A DNA stretch of 16,895 nucleotides from JASFUX01 sp050050115 (GTDB lineage Bacteria; Pseudomonadota; Alphaproteobacteria; Caulobacterales; Maricaulaceae): positions 1 through 16,895 of the forward strand of contig JASFUX010000038.1 of the NCBI GenBank assembly GCA_050050115.1, written 5' to 3'. Positions 6,851-13,488 of the stretch are shown piece after piece; the first letter of the stretch is position 1; each line of letters opens with the position of its first letter. The notes below the pieces were generated by a model. That model was not told the origin of the DNA. It made no database searches and worked only from the letters and a program-made list of their open reading frames with translations. The translations under genes were made by a program, and so were the position numbers.

Positions 6851-8140
6851 ATGAATGCGAACGAAGATCGGACGGACGTGCTGGTGATCGGGGGCGGTCT
6901 CGCCGGGCTGACGGCGGCGGCGACGGCGGCGCGCGCGGGCGCCCGCGTGCGTTTGCTCGAGCGCGGGCTGACGCTCGGCGGACGGGCGCGGACGCGTGAC
7001 GAGGGGGCCTATCGCCTCAACTACGGCGCACATGCGCTCTACCGCGGCGGGCCGGCGATGCGCGTGCTCGAAGCGCTGAACATTGCGCCGGACGGTGAGG
7101 CGCCGGACTTGAACAACACGTTCGCCGTCTTCGATGGGCGGCTCGAGCTGTTGCCGATCAACACGCTGACGCTGGCGCGGAGCGGACTGTTCAACACCGC
7201 CGATAAGATCGACTTCGGCCGCGCTTACGCCAAGTTGGCCGACGGCGCGGCGAACGCGCGCGCAGGCGAGTCGCTGGCGGACGCGCTTGGCCGCATGACC
7301 TCGCGACCGCGCGTCCTGGCGATGCTGAACGCGCTCGTGCGGCTGGCGACCTACGCGAACGCGCCGGACGAGCTCGACGCCGCAGCGGTGTTCGAGCAGG
7401 CGCGGATGGCCAAGGGCGGCGTCCTCTATCTCGACGACGGTTGGTCGCAGCTCGTCGACGTGCTCGCCGCGCGGGCGGAAGAGGCGGGCGTGGAAATCGA
7501 AACCGAAGCGGTCGTGGCGAGCGTTCAACGCCGCGATGAAGTCTGGCGGATCGAAATGGCGAACGGCGACGCTAGCGTCGCGAGATTCGTCATCCTCGCA
7601 GTTGAGCCGGACGTCGCCGCTCAGCTGGCGCCCCACGCGAGCAGCCTCAAGCGCGCCGCCGAAAACGCGCGGCCGGCGCGGGCCGTCACGCTCGACATCG
7701 GCCTCAGCCGCTTGCCGCGGCCGGATCGAACGTTCGCATTGGGCGTCGACAGCCCGACCTACTTCTCGGTCCACTCCAACATCGCACGTCTCGCGCCCGA
7801 GGGCGGCGCATTGGTCCACGTCGCGCGCTACCTGGGGCCCGACGAGGCGCCCGCGCCGGAAATGCTGGCCGAGCTCGAAACGCTGCTTGATCTCGTTCAG
7901 CCCGGCTGGCGCGAGCATCTCGCTGCAGAGCAGAAGCTCGCGGGCGCAGTGGTGTCCTTCGACACGCCGCGCGCCGCGGCGGGCGGCTTTAAGGGCCGTC
8001 AGCCGGTGGACGTCGGCGAGGGCCTGTTCGTCGCGGGCGACTGGGTTAGTGACGAGGGACTGCTGTCCGACGCCGCTTTCGCGAGCGGGGCGGAGGCTGG
8101 GCGCGCGGCCGCCGCCGCGCGTTGGAAGGACGCCGCCTGA
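6851..8140 (+). CDS. FAD-dependent oxidoreductase (phytoene desaturase/amine oxidase-like fold)
   Basis: The 429-residue product starts with an ADP-binding Rossmann fold: VLVIGGGLAGL with the GxGxxG glycines at residues 14-19. Ribose-binding Glu37 is in RLLERG, followed by GGRARTRD (43-50), the pattern of the phytoene desaturase/amine oxidase flavoprotein superfamily. Near the C-terminus, GLFVAGDWVSDEGLLSDAA (about 391-409) is the second FAD-contacting motif, with GD at 396-397. The substrate cannot be told from sequence. ATG 6851 is chosen because GGAG lies six bases upstream; an in-frame ATG at 6839 would add four residues and overlaps that Shine-Dalgarno. No signal peptide or membrane segment is apparent, so it is probably cytoplasmic or membrane-associated. 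It is divergent from the Rrf2 regulator and probably controlled by it through the repeats at 6797-6838. lpd follows 135 bases downstream but likely has its own leader. Confidence 0.87.
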   Translation: MNANEDRTDVLVIGGGLAGLTAAATAARAGARVRLLERGLTLGGRARTRDEGAYRLNYGAHALYRGGPAMRVLEALNIAPDGEAPDLNNTFAVFDGRLELLPINTLTLARSGLFNTADKIDFGRAYAKLADGAANARAGESLADALGRMTSRPRVLAMLNALVRLATYANAPDELDAAAVFEQARMAKGGVLYLDDGWSQLVDVLAARAEEAGVEIETEAVVASVQRRDEVWRIEMANGDASVARFVILAVEPDVAAQLAPHASSLKRAAENARPARAVTLDIGLSRLPRPDRTFALGVDSPTYFSVHSNIARLAPEGGALVHVARYLGPDEAPAPEMLAELETLLDLVQPGWREHLAAEQKLAGAVVSFDTPRAAAGGFKGRQPVDVGEGLFVAGDWVSDEGLLSDAAFASGAEAGRAAAAARWKDAA

Positions 8141-8209
8141 CGCGGGACGCGCGCTCGCGCATGCCTCATTCTCGCAAACGCGGGGTTTTGTTTGGAAAAT
8201 CGGTTCCCA

Positions 8210-8254
8210 CCTCTGATGAAGACGCACTAGTGTGCGCGCCGTTCCCTTCAGAGG
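8210..8254 (+). promoter_or_regulatory. Foldable leader just upstream of lpd
   Basis: An outer perfect seven-base inverted repeat (CCTCTGA 8210-8216, TCAGAGG 8248-8254) encloses an inner perfect stem (CGCAC 8223-8227, GTGCG 8232-8236) with loop TAGT. The structure ends 21 bases before the lpd ATG, whose own Shine-Dalgarno is weak. It could be an operator, an mRNA leader structure or a terminator-like element after the oxidoreductase gene. No T-run follows, so termination is least likely. Confidence 0.4.
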
Positions 8255-8275
8255 CGTATTTTCCGAGCGATCCCC

Positions 8276-9679
8276 ATGTCCAAGACATACGACGTCGTCA
8301 TCATCGGAGGCGGCCCGGGCGGCTACAACTGCGCCATCCGCGCCGGCCAGCTGGGCCTGAAGACTGCGTGCGTGGAGACGCGCGAGACGCTGGGCGGGAC
8401 CTGTCTCAACGTCGGCTGCATTCCCTCCAAGGCGCTCTTGCACGCGTCCGAGCTCTACGAGGCGGCCCGGACCGAGTTCGAAGGGCTTGGGATCAAGACC
8501 ACGGGCCTCGACATCGACGTCAAGACGATGCTCAAGCAGAAGGAAGAAGCCGTTGACGGGCTGACAAAGGGCGTCGAGTTTCTGTTCAAGAAGAACAAGG
8601 TCGACCACGTCAAAGGCCTAGGCCGCATCAAGGCCGCCGGCGAGGTCGAGGTGACGGCCGCGGACGGCTCCAAGAGCACGCTCAAGACCAAGAACATCGT
8701 CATCGCCACGGGCTCGGAGGTGACCCCGCTGCCCGGCGTGACCATCGACGAGGAGAAGATCGTCTCGTCGACCGGCGCGCTGTCGCTAAAGCAGGTTCCC
8801 AAGAAGCTGCTGGTCGTTGGCGCGGGCATTATCGGGCTGGAGCTCGGCTCGGTATGGCGGCGTCTCGGCGCGGAAGTGACGGTTGTGGAGTTCCTCGACC
8901 GGATCACTCCGGGGGTCGATCTCGAGGTCGCCAAGGCGTTTCAGCGTGCGCTCAAGAAGCAGGGCGTGAAGTTCAAGCTCGGCGCGAAGGTCACCGGCAT
9001 CGAAAAATCGGGCGGAGGTCTCAAGGCCTCGGTAGAACCGGCAAAGGGCGGCGAAGCTGAAATACTCGACGCTGACGTCGCCCTCATCGCGATCGGCCGG
9101 CGCGCCTATACGGAAGGTCTGGGGCTCGAGACGGTCGGGGTGAAAACCGACAAGCGCGGGGTGATCCACACCGATCACTTCAAAACCGCCGCGAAGGGCG
9201 TCTGGGCGCTTGGGGACTGCATCGCCGGTCCGATGCTCGCACACAAGGCCGAGGACGACGGCGTCGCCGTCGCCGAGCTGATCGCTGGCAAGGCCGGGCA
9301 CGTGAACTGGGATCTGGTTCCGGGCGTGATCTACACCAACCCAGAGGTCGCCTGGGTCGGCAAGACCGAGGAGACGCTGAAAGAGGAGGGACGCGCCTAC
9401 AAGACCGGCAAGTTCCCCTTCACCGCCAACTCGCGCGCGCGGACGAACCACGAGACGGAAGGTTTCGTCAAAGTGCTCGCCGACGCCGAGACCGATGAGA
9501 TCCTCGGCGTGCACATGATCGGCAAGACCGTCGGCGAGATGATCGCCGAGGCGTGCCTGGCGATGGAGTTCAAGGCGTCGTCCGAAGACATCGCGCGCAC
9601 CTGCCACCCGCACCCGACGCTCACAGAGGCCGTGCGCCAGGCGGCGATGGGCGTCGAGGGCTGGACGATGCAGATGTAA
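8276..9679 (+). CDS. lpd: Dihydrolipoyl dehydrogenase (E3)
   Basis: E3 re-oxidises the dihydrolipoyl arms of 2-oxo acid dehydrogenase complexes using FAD, a redox disulfide and NAD+. The 467-residue length is normal. The FAD Rossmann motif IIGGGPGG is at residues 9-16. The redox disulfide is GGTCLNVGC with Cys43 and Cys48. The NAD-binding motif is VVGAGIIGLELG (near 181-192), and ALGDC marks the second FAD contact. The C-terminal HPHPTLTE carries the catalytic His446 and Glu451 pair, completed in the homodimer. No strong Shine-Dalgarno precedes the ATG, but the N-terminus aligns with the family. In many alphaproteobacteria lpd is directly downstream of odhB. Here five other genes intervene, and lpd has its own structured upstream region, so it may be transcribed separately. 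It probably serves the OdhB complex and perhaps other 2-oxo acid dehydrogenases. Confidence 0.97.
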   Translation: MSKTYDVVIIGGGPGGYNCAIRAGQLGLKTACVETRETLGGTCLNVGCIPSKALLHASELYEAARTEFEGLGIKTTGLDIDVKTMLKQKEEAVDGLTKGVEFLFKKNKVDHVKGLGRIKAAGEVEVTAADGSKSTLKTKNIVIATGSEVTPLPGVTIDEEKIVSSTGALSLKQVPKKLLVVGAGIIGLELGSVWRRLGAEVTVVEFLDRITPGVDLEVAKAFQRALKKQGVKFKLGAKVTGIEKSGGGLKASVEPAKGGEAEILDADVALIAIGRRAYTEGLGLETVGVKTDKRGVIHTDHFKTAAKGVWALGDCIAGPMLAHKAEDDGVAVAELIAGKAGHVNWDLVPGVIYTNPEVAWVGKTEETLKEEGRAYKTGKFPFTANSRARTNHETEGFVKVLADAETDEILGVHMIGKTVGEMIAEACLAMEFKASSEDIARTCHPHPTLTEAVRQAAMGVEGWTMQM

Positions 9680-9738
9680 ACTACCCGCCCGCGCAACGAC
9701 GTTGCGGCGCGCGCGCCTACAGGTTGGAAAAGAAGGGA

Positions 9739-9763
9739 AGGGACCGGCCAAAGGCCGGTCCCT
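9739..9763. terminator. Strong bidirectional hairpin terminator between lpd and the H1-like gene
   Basis: An 11-base-pair perfect GC-rich stem (AGGGACCGGCC 9739-9749, GGCCGGTCCCT 9753-9763) has an AAA loop and lies between convergent genes. Read on the minus strand it is followed by a T/C-rich tail (TTCCCTTCTTTTCC), so it fits best as the terminator of the H1-like gene. On the plus strand there is no T-run, but the stem could still mark the lpd mRNA 3' end. Confidence 0.8.
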
Positions 9764-9805
9764 CGTCCGTCAGCCCCCGGCCGCGAAGCCAAGGGCGAAA
9801 ACGGA

Positions 9806-10573
9806 TTACTTCTTGCGCGCCGTGCGACGAGCCGCGGGCTTGCGCGCCGCAGGCTTCTTCGCAACGGTCCGGCGGGCGGTCGTCGCCTTCTTGGCGGCGG
9901 TCCGGCGAGCCGGGGCCTTCTTGGCGGCCGTCTTGCGAGCCGGCGCCTTCTTGGCCGCAGGCTTCTTCGCCGCAGTCTTGCGCGCCGTGGTCTTCTTGGC
10001 GGCCGTCTTGCGAGCGGGGGCCTTCTTCGCCACGGCCCGCTTGGCCGCAGGCTTTCTCACCGCAGCCTTCTTGGCCGCAGGCTTCTTCGCAGCCGTCTTG
10101 CGCGCGGCGGGCTTCTTCGCCGCAGTGCGCTTGGCGGTCCGCGTCGCAGCAGCAGCCGCGCGGCGCACCGGGCGCTTGGCGGTCGTCTTGCGAGCGACAG
10201 TCTTGCGGGCGGTCTTCTTCGCCGCAGGACGCTTGGCCGCCGTCTTACGCGCCGTGACGCGCTTGGCCGCCGGACGCTTGGCCGCAGTCTTCCGGGCCGT
10301 CGTCTTGCGCGCCGTGACGCGCTTGGCCGCCGGACGCTTGGCAGTCGTCTTCCGCGCCGTGGTCTTACGGGCGGTCGTCTTGCGAGCCGTCACCTTCTTG
10401 GCGGCGGGACGCTTCTTCGCAGCGACCTTCTTGGCCGCCGGACGACGGGTTGCAGTCTTGCGCGCAACAGGCTTCTTAGCCGTGGTGCGACGCGAGGTCT
10501 TAGCCGCAGCCGCTTTCGCGGTCCGCGTCTTCTTTGCCGTCTTGCGGACGGTACGCTTGGTTTTCGTTGCCAT
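9806..10573 (-). CDS. Histone H1-like, Lys/Ala/Arg/Thr-rich nucleoid protein
   Basis: The 255-residue product is built from short repeats such as AAKKPAARK, TARKTTARK and AAKRPAAKR. These resemble the C-terminal domains of bacterial H1-like proteins (Chlamydia HC2, AlgP, the tail of PhaF), which bind DNA without sequence preference and compact the nucleoid. Only eight amino-acid types appear (A, K, R, T, P, V, S, M), with no acidic or aromatic residue and no Gly or Leu. There is thus no globular domain, only a polycationic tail. The start ATG at 10573 has GGAG nine bases upstream. An earlier in-frame ATG pair ending at 10591 would add six residues, but it overlaps this Shine-Dalgarno and has none of its own. 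The gene is convergent with lpd and shares the hairpin terminator. Long open frames on the opposite strand are a by-product of the biased composition. Repeat number is likely to vary between strains. Confidence 0.88.
   Translation of the reverse strand: MATKTKRTVRKTAKKTRTAKAAAAKTSRRTTAKKPVARKTATRRPAAKKVAAKKRPAAKKVTARKTTARKTTARKTTAKRPAAKRVTARKTTARKTAAKRPAAKRVTARKTAAKRPAAKKTARKTVARKTTAKRPVRRAAAAATRTAKRTAAKKPAARKTAAKKPAAKKAAVRKPAAKRAVAKKAPARKTAAKKTTARKTAAKKPAAKKAPARKTAAKKAPARRTAAKKATTARRTVAKKPAARKPAARRTARKK
10241..10342 (-). repeat. 60-bp tandem repeat inside the H1-like gene
   Basis: Segments 10241-10282 and 10301-10342 match at 41 of 42 bases, including an identical 32-base core (10251-10282 and 10311-10342), with a 60-base period equal to 20 codons. 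The near-identity at the DNA level suggests recent duplication or slippage, beyond codon bias alone. Shorter, more diverged units of the same kind fill the rest of the gene. Confidence 0.8.
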
Positions 10574-10666
10574 TGTTTTGGGCTCCATCAAAGAACGCGC
10601 GAAACGCGCACCTATCGGATAGAAGCGTTTCGGTTAACGAGAGATGGCTGGAACGAGGAAATCATC

Positions 10667-10942
10667 ATGCTGATACTTGCATCCTTCCCGCCTGAGCTAC
10701 CCGCCGGCTGGCTCGTGTGGCCGTTGTGCCGTTGGGCGGCGACCGCAGATGAACACTGGCAAGCCTACGACGACGCCATGGCGGGACTCATCGGCGACGT
10801 ACAACAAGGATACCCTAAAGCAAATACAATCGTGAACGTTTCTCATTCGGTCACAGTCGACTCTCGTGGACAATTTACGGTGCTCATGACAGGCAATCCG
10901 CTCTACTGGCCGGGTCTTGGGGAAGCCTCGGCAGGGATGTAG
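10667..10942 (+). CDS. Possible small hypothetical protein (doubtful)
   Basis: A 91-codon frame with GAGG 9 bases before its ATG sits between the H1-like gene and the acetyltransferase. The product has no recognised family, signal peptide or membrane helix. It contains several Trp (WLVWPLCRW) and a plausible beta-like segment (NVSHSVTVDSRGQFTVLM). Codon use is less GC-rich at third positions than in neighbouring genes (aat, aca, ata, tct, aaa occur), so it is either a recently acquired small gene or non-coding sequence that happens to be open. The acetyltransferase GTG follows 29 bases after its stop. If it is not a gene, 10574-10971 is an otherwise empty stretch holding only the H1-like gene's promoter and a short hairpin (GCGCG-AAA-CGCGC, 10597-10609). 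Confidence 0.4.
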   Translation: MLILASFPPELPAGWLVWPLCRWAATADEHWQAYDDAMAGLIGDVQQGYPKANTIVNVSHSVTVDSRGQFTVLMTGNPLYWPGLGEASAGM

Positions 10943-10971
10943 CGTACACGGATCGACGGGGATCGAGACGC

Positions 10972-11556
10972 GTGACCATCACCACGAGCAGGCTGCGGCT
11001 GGCGGCGTTGACGGTTGCGTCAGCGCGCGATCAGATCGATGCGCAATCGAGATTTTTCAAGCGCTTAGGCGTGCGCAAGCGCATCGACTGGCCGCCGCCG
11101 CTCTACGACGACGTCGCCATGTCGTGGATGCTCGACCGTCTCGAGAGCGGCGAGGACCCCGCCTGGCATAGCCGCATAGTGGTCGTCAAAGCGGGCGTCT
11201 TCACCTCCTCGCGCGCGGTCGGCGTGGCCGGTTTCAAGGGCCCTCCGGACGCCTCGGGCGAAGTTGAAATTGGTTACTCAATTGTGGCGAGCGAGCAACG
11301 CCGCGGCTACTGCTCGGAAGCCGTCGCCGCGCTCTTGAAGTTCGCTTTCGACGATCCGCGCGTCGTCCTCGTCTCCGCGCACACCCTCTGCGACGAGTCG
11401 ACGGCGGCCTCTCGGCGCGTTCTCGAGCGTGCAAATTTTTTTGGTCCTTTTTCGACTTCGGAGGAGGGTGTCGTGCGCTACGAGCGCCCAAAAGAGGCGT
11501 TCGCGAATCACTTTGACGAACCGATTCGGCGAATCAGCGCGGCGAACGCGGGGTGA
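10972..11556 (+). CDS. GNAT-family N-acetyltransferase (RimJ/RimL-like)
   Basis: GNAT enzymes move an acetyl group from acetyl-CoA to an amine. The 194-residue product has the family layout: an N-terminal strand TITTSRLRLAAL typical of the RimJ/RimL branch, the motif A strand GEVEIGYSIVASEQ (about 96-109), and the acetyl-CoA pyrophosphate loop QRRGYCSEAV (109-118). ESTAASRRVLERANF (142-156) forms the later helix and strand. The substrate could be a protein N-terminus, an aminoglycoside-like amine or a small metabolite, and sequence does not decide. The start is GTG at 10972, where the RimJ/RimL pattern begins; the Shine-Dalgarno is weak (GGGG ten or more bases upstream). The last codons lie within a set of inverted repeats. 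It converges with xerC across 109 bases. Confidence 0.85.
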   Translation: MTITTSRLRLAALTVASARDQIDAQSRFFKRLGVRKRIDWPPPLYDDVAMSWMLDRLESGEDPAWHSRIVVVKAGVFTSSRAVGVAGFKGPPDASGEVEIGYSIVASEQRRGYCSEAVAALLKFAFDDPRVVLVSAHTLCDESTAASRRVLERANFFGPFSTSEEGVVRYERPKEAFANHFDEPIRRISAANAG

Positions 11557-11563
11557 TTCGCGA
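11501..11563. repeat. Nested inverted repeats at the 3' end of the acetyltransferase gene
   Basis: An 11-base perfect inverted repeat (TCGCGAATCAC 11501-11511, GTGATTCGCGA 11553-11563) encloses a second perfect one (GATTCG-G-CGAATC, 11523-11535). A further copy of GTGATTCG lies at 11566-11573. The structure overlaps the stop codon and could fold into a large stem-loop that marks the mRNA end between convergent genes. There is no T-run. Confidence 0.5.
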
Positions 11564-11665
11564 CGGTGATTCGGCGCGACGGATCGTTGAGAGGTTTCGC
11601 GCTGCGCTGCGGACGTTCGCAGGCGCCAAACGCGGTGCGGCCGAACTGATCTGACTTGGAAGCGC

Positions 11666-12595
11666 CTACGCCCGCGGATGCGCCTGATCGTAGACGGCGA
11701 GCAGCGTGTCGGCGTCGACATCGGCGTAGATTTGCGTCGTCGACAGGTCCGCGTGCCCCAACAGTTCCTGGATCGTGCGCAGATCCGCGCCGCCGGCGAG
11801 CAGGTGCGTGGCGAACGCGTGGCGCAAGGCGTGCGGCGTCGCCGTCGCGGGCAGGCCGAGCCGCGCGCGCAAGTCCTCGACCCGCGCCTGCACTGCGCGC
11901 GGACCGAGCGGACCGCCGCGCGCGCCGCGGAACAGCGCCGCCTTGTCCGTCAGCGGATGCGGACAAAGCGCGCGATAGCGCTCTACGGCATCGGCGACGG
12001 CCGGCAGGATCGGGACGAGCCGCTCCTTGCCGCCTTTGCCGCGCACGCGCACCGCGTCGCTCAAGGGCGCGTCGGCGCCGACAAGGCCCAGCGCTTCGGA
12101 GATCCGCAGCCCTGCGCCGTAGAGCAGCGCCAGGACGGCGGCGTCGCGCGCGCCGATCCAGGGCGCGATGTCGTCGGCGGCGAGGTCGAGCAGCGCGCGC
12201 GCGGCGTGCTCGGAAACCGGACGGGGCAGGGTGCGGGCGAGCTTGGGACCTTGCACCAGCGCGAGCTCGTCGTTCTTCACCCCCCAGCGGCGCTCAGCGT
12301 AGCGGAAGAAGCTCCGCAACGCGGACAACGCGCGCGCCGTCGAGCGCGGGCTCAAGCCGTCCGGACCGCTGCGGCGTTTGGCGAGATAGGCGCGGAAGTC
12401 GCGCGCATAGAGTTCGGCGAGGTCGGACAGACGCACCGCGCCGCCCAGGTGGTCCTCAAGGAAGGAGAAGAACGCCTCGAGATCGCGGCCGTAGGCTTCG
12501 CATGTGCGCGGGCTGGCGCGCCGCTCGCCGCGCAGATGGGCGAGGAAGGCGAACCGGGCCTCTTCGGCGGAGATGTTCGTGTTCGACTTGGACAT
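11666..12595 (-). CDS. xerC: Tyrosine recombinase XerC
   Basis: XerC with XerD resolves chromosome dimers at dif during division. The 309-residue length is typical. The N-terminal SAM-like core-binding domain occupies about residues 8-105. The catalytic domain has all expected residues: Arg164 in GLRISEAL, Lys187 in RGKGGKER, His255 and Arg258 in HALRHAFATHLL, His281 in LLGHADLSTTQIY, and the nucleophile Tyr290. Full conservation and the normal size argue for a functional housekeeping recombinase, not a phage integrase remnant. No attachment-site repeats or other mobile genes lie nearby. It could in principle be XerD, but the overall sequence reads as the XerC subgroup of alphaproteobacteria. 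It has no clear Shine-Dalgarno. It is divergent from the TonB-domain lipoprotein gene across 136 bases and convergent with the acetyltransferase. Confidence 0.93.
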   Translation of the reverse strand: MSKSNTNISAEEARFAFLAHLRGERRASPRTCEAYGRDLEAFFSFLEDHLGGAVRLSDLAELYARDFRAYLAKRRSGPDGLSPRSTARALSALRSFFRYAERRWGVKNDELALVQGPKLARTLPRPVSEHAARALLDLAADDIAPWIGARDAAVLALLYGAGLRISEALGLVGADAPLSDAVRVRGKGGKERLVPILPAVADAVERYRALCPHPLTDKAALFRGARGGPLGPRAVQARVEDLRARLGLPATATPHALRHAFATHLLAGGADLRTIQELLGHADLSTTQIYADVDADTLLAVYDQAHPRA

Positions 12596-12731
12596 AAGGA
12601 GAGCATCGCGCCGGCGGGCTAACGCTTCGTTGCGCCTGCACGCTGTTTCGATCCGCCATACCTTCGCCGCGACTTCTCTCTATGCGGCCCCCTGTATAAA
12701 GAGTGCGCGACCAATCCGCCGGGCGAGCGTC

Positions 12732-13172
12732 ATGACCAGCATCTCTCACACTCTGCGATCCGCCGCGGCCTGCGTCGGGCTCCTGCTGCTGGCGGCGTGC
12801 ATCGGCGGCGGAGGGCGCGTGTTCGAGCCCAAGAGCGACTACGGCTTTCCGCCCGATCCGGAAGCCTATTCCGAGCCCGGCGACTGTCAGGGCGGCTCGC
12901 GCCTCGCCGCGGTCGACCTTGAAGAGCCGGAGTATCCGCGCCGCGCGTTCCGCCAGGGCTTGCAAGGCTGGGTGGCGCTGCGTCTCGACGTCGATCCGGA
13001 CGGGCGCACGCGCAACGTCCGGGTGATCGAAGCCCAGCCCGACGGCCCGTTCAACGGCGCGGCGCGCGGCACGGTGCGGTCGTGGCGGTTCGAGCCGCCC
13101 GGCGAGCCGGGGCTCGAACGCTGCGTCGTCGTGCTCGACTACAGGCTCGGCGTTGGACGGATTGGGATTTAG
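12732..13172 (+). CDS. Lipoprotein with TonB C-terminal domain
   Basis: The 146-residue product begins with a signal peptide ending in lipobox LLAAC (Cys23), followed by a glycine run (GGGG). The later part is a TonB C-terminal domain: EPEYPRRAFRQGLQGWVALRLDV and then DGRTRNVRVIEAQPDG with VRSWRFEPP (about 63-125). This fold normally sits at the periplasmic end of TonB and contacts outer-membrane receptors. Here there is no N-terminal transmembrane anchor and no long proline-rich spacer, so it cannot couple to ExbBD in the usual way. It is better viewed as a stand-alone lipidated TonB-fold protein. The frame is open upstream to 12504, but the ATG at 12732 places the signal peptide at the N-terminus. 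TATAAA at 12695-12700 is a possible -10 element 31 bases before the start. A possible disulfide pair is Cys52 with Cys135. Function unknown beyond the fold. Confidence 0.82.
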   Translation: MTSISHTLRSAAACVGLLLLAACIGGGGRVFEPKSDYGFPPDPEAYSEPGDCQGGSRLAAVDLEEPEYPRRAFRQGLQGWVALRLDVDPDGRTRNVRVIEAQPDGPFNGAARGTVRSWRFEPPGEPGLERCVVVLDYRLGVGRIGI

Positions 13173-13488
13173 GGCGATAGATCGGCTCGCCCCAAAAAAC
13201 GGTTCGCCGTTGCAAAAAGAGTTCGAACGATCGGCGAACTGCGCCGAACCGTCACGGTATCGGGCTGCCTCGGCGCGGTCGCCCACAAATGTTTGCGCGT
13301 TCGGGCCGAGTTCCGGTCGCGAGCGATTCAGGCTTGGTCTAAAGTCCTGATTCGCTGAGCGAGTCGGCGGCGCTCCCAAGCAACTTTTTGGGGCTCCGCC
13401 ACCCTCGCGCGGTGAATGGGACACATAAAAACAGGGGGCGAGTCCCGGCCGGGGGCGTTGTGCGGCCAAACGGGACAGCCGTTGCGAC
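13173..13488. other. Intergenic stretch rich in competing inverted repeats
   Basis: These 316 bases lie between the TonB-domain lipoprotein and the DivL-like gene and hold no convincing gene. They contain several inverted repeats. ACGGTTCG (13199-13206) pairs with CGAACCGT (13245-13252). GTTCGCCG (13202-13209) can alternatively pair with CGGCGAAC (13232-13239). The palindrome GTTCGAAC lies at 13221-13228. A later hairpin has AGCGATTCAGG (13322-13332) with CCTGATTCGCT (13346-13356). The first two pairings are mutually exclusive. The promoter of the DivL-like gene is expected here, but I cannot place it with confidence. Confidence 0.5.

Noticed and set aside
6815..8608. 597-codon open frame on the minus strand
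   Set aside because: Antisense to the FAD oxidoreductase and the start of lpd, both of which carry clear family motifs.
9806..10573. Possible CRISPR or minisatellite because of dense repeats
   Set aside because: The repeats keep codon phase, vary in unit length and encode an H1-like protein; there are no spacers of uniform size and no cas genes.
9702..10622. 306-codon Ala/Leu/Arg-rich frame opposite the H1-like gene, resembling a membrane protein
   Set aside because: The repeated hydrophobic text is the reverse complement of Lys/Ala-rich repeats. The minus-strand gene has a good start, a Shine-Dalgarno and a terminator.
11666..12595. Tyrosine recombinase as a sign of an integrated element
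   Set aside because: It has typical XerC length and motifs, with no flanking attachment repeats, tRNA gene or phage genes nearby.
13172..13199. GGGCGA/TCGCCC stem followed by an A-run as a terminator
   Set aside because: On the plus strand the run after the stem is A, not T, and on the minus strand the T-run precedes the stem, so it does not fit an intrinsic terminator in either direction.
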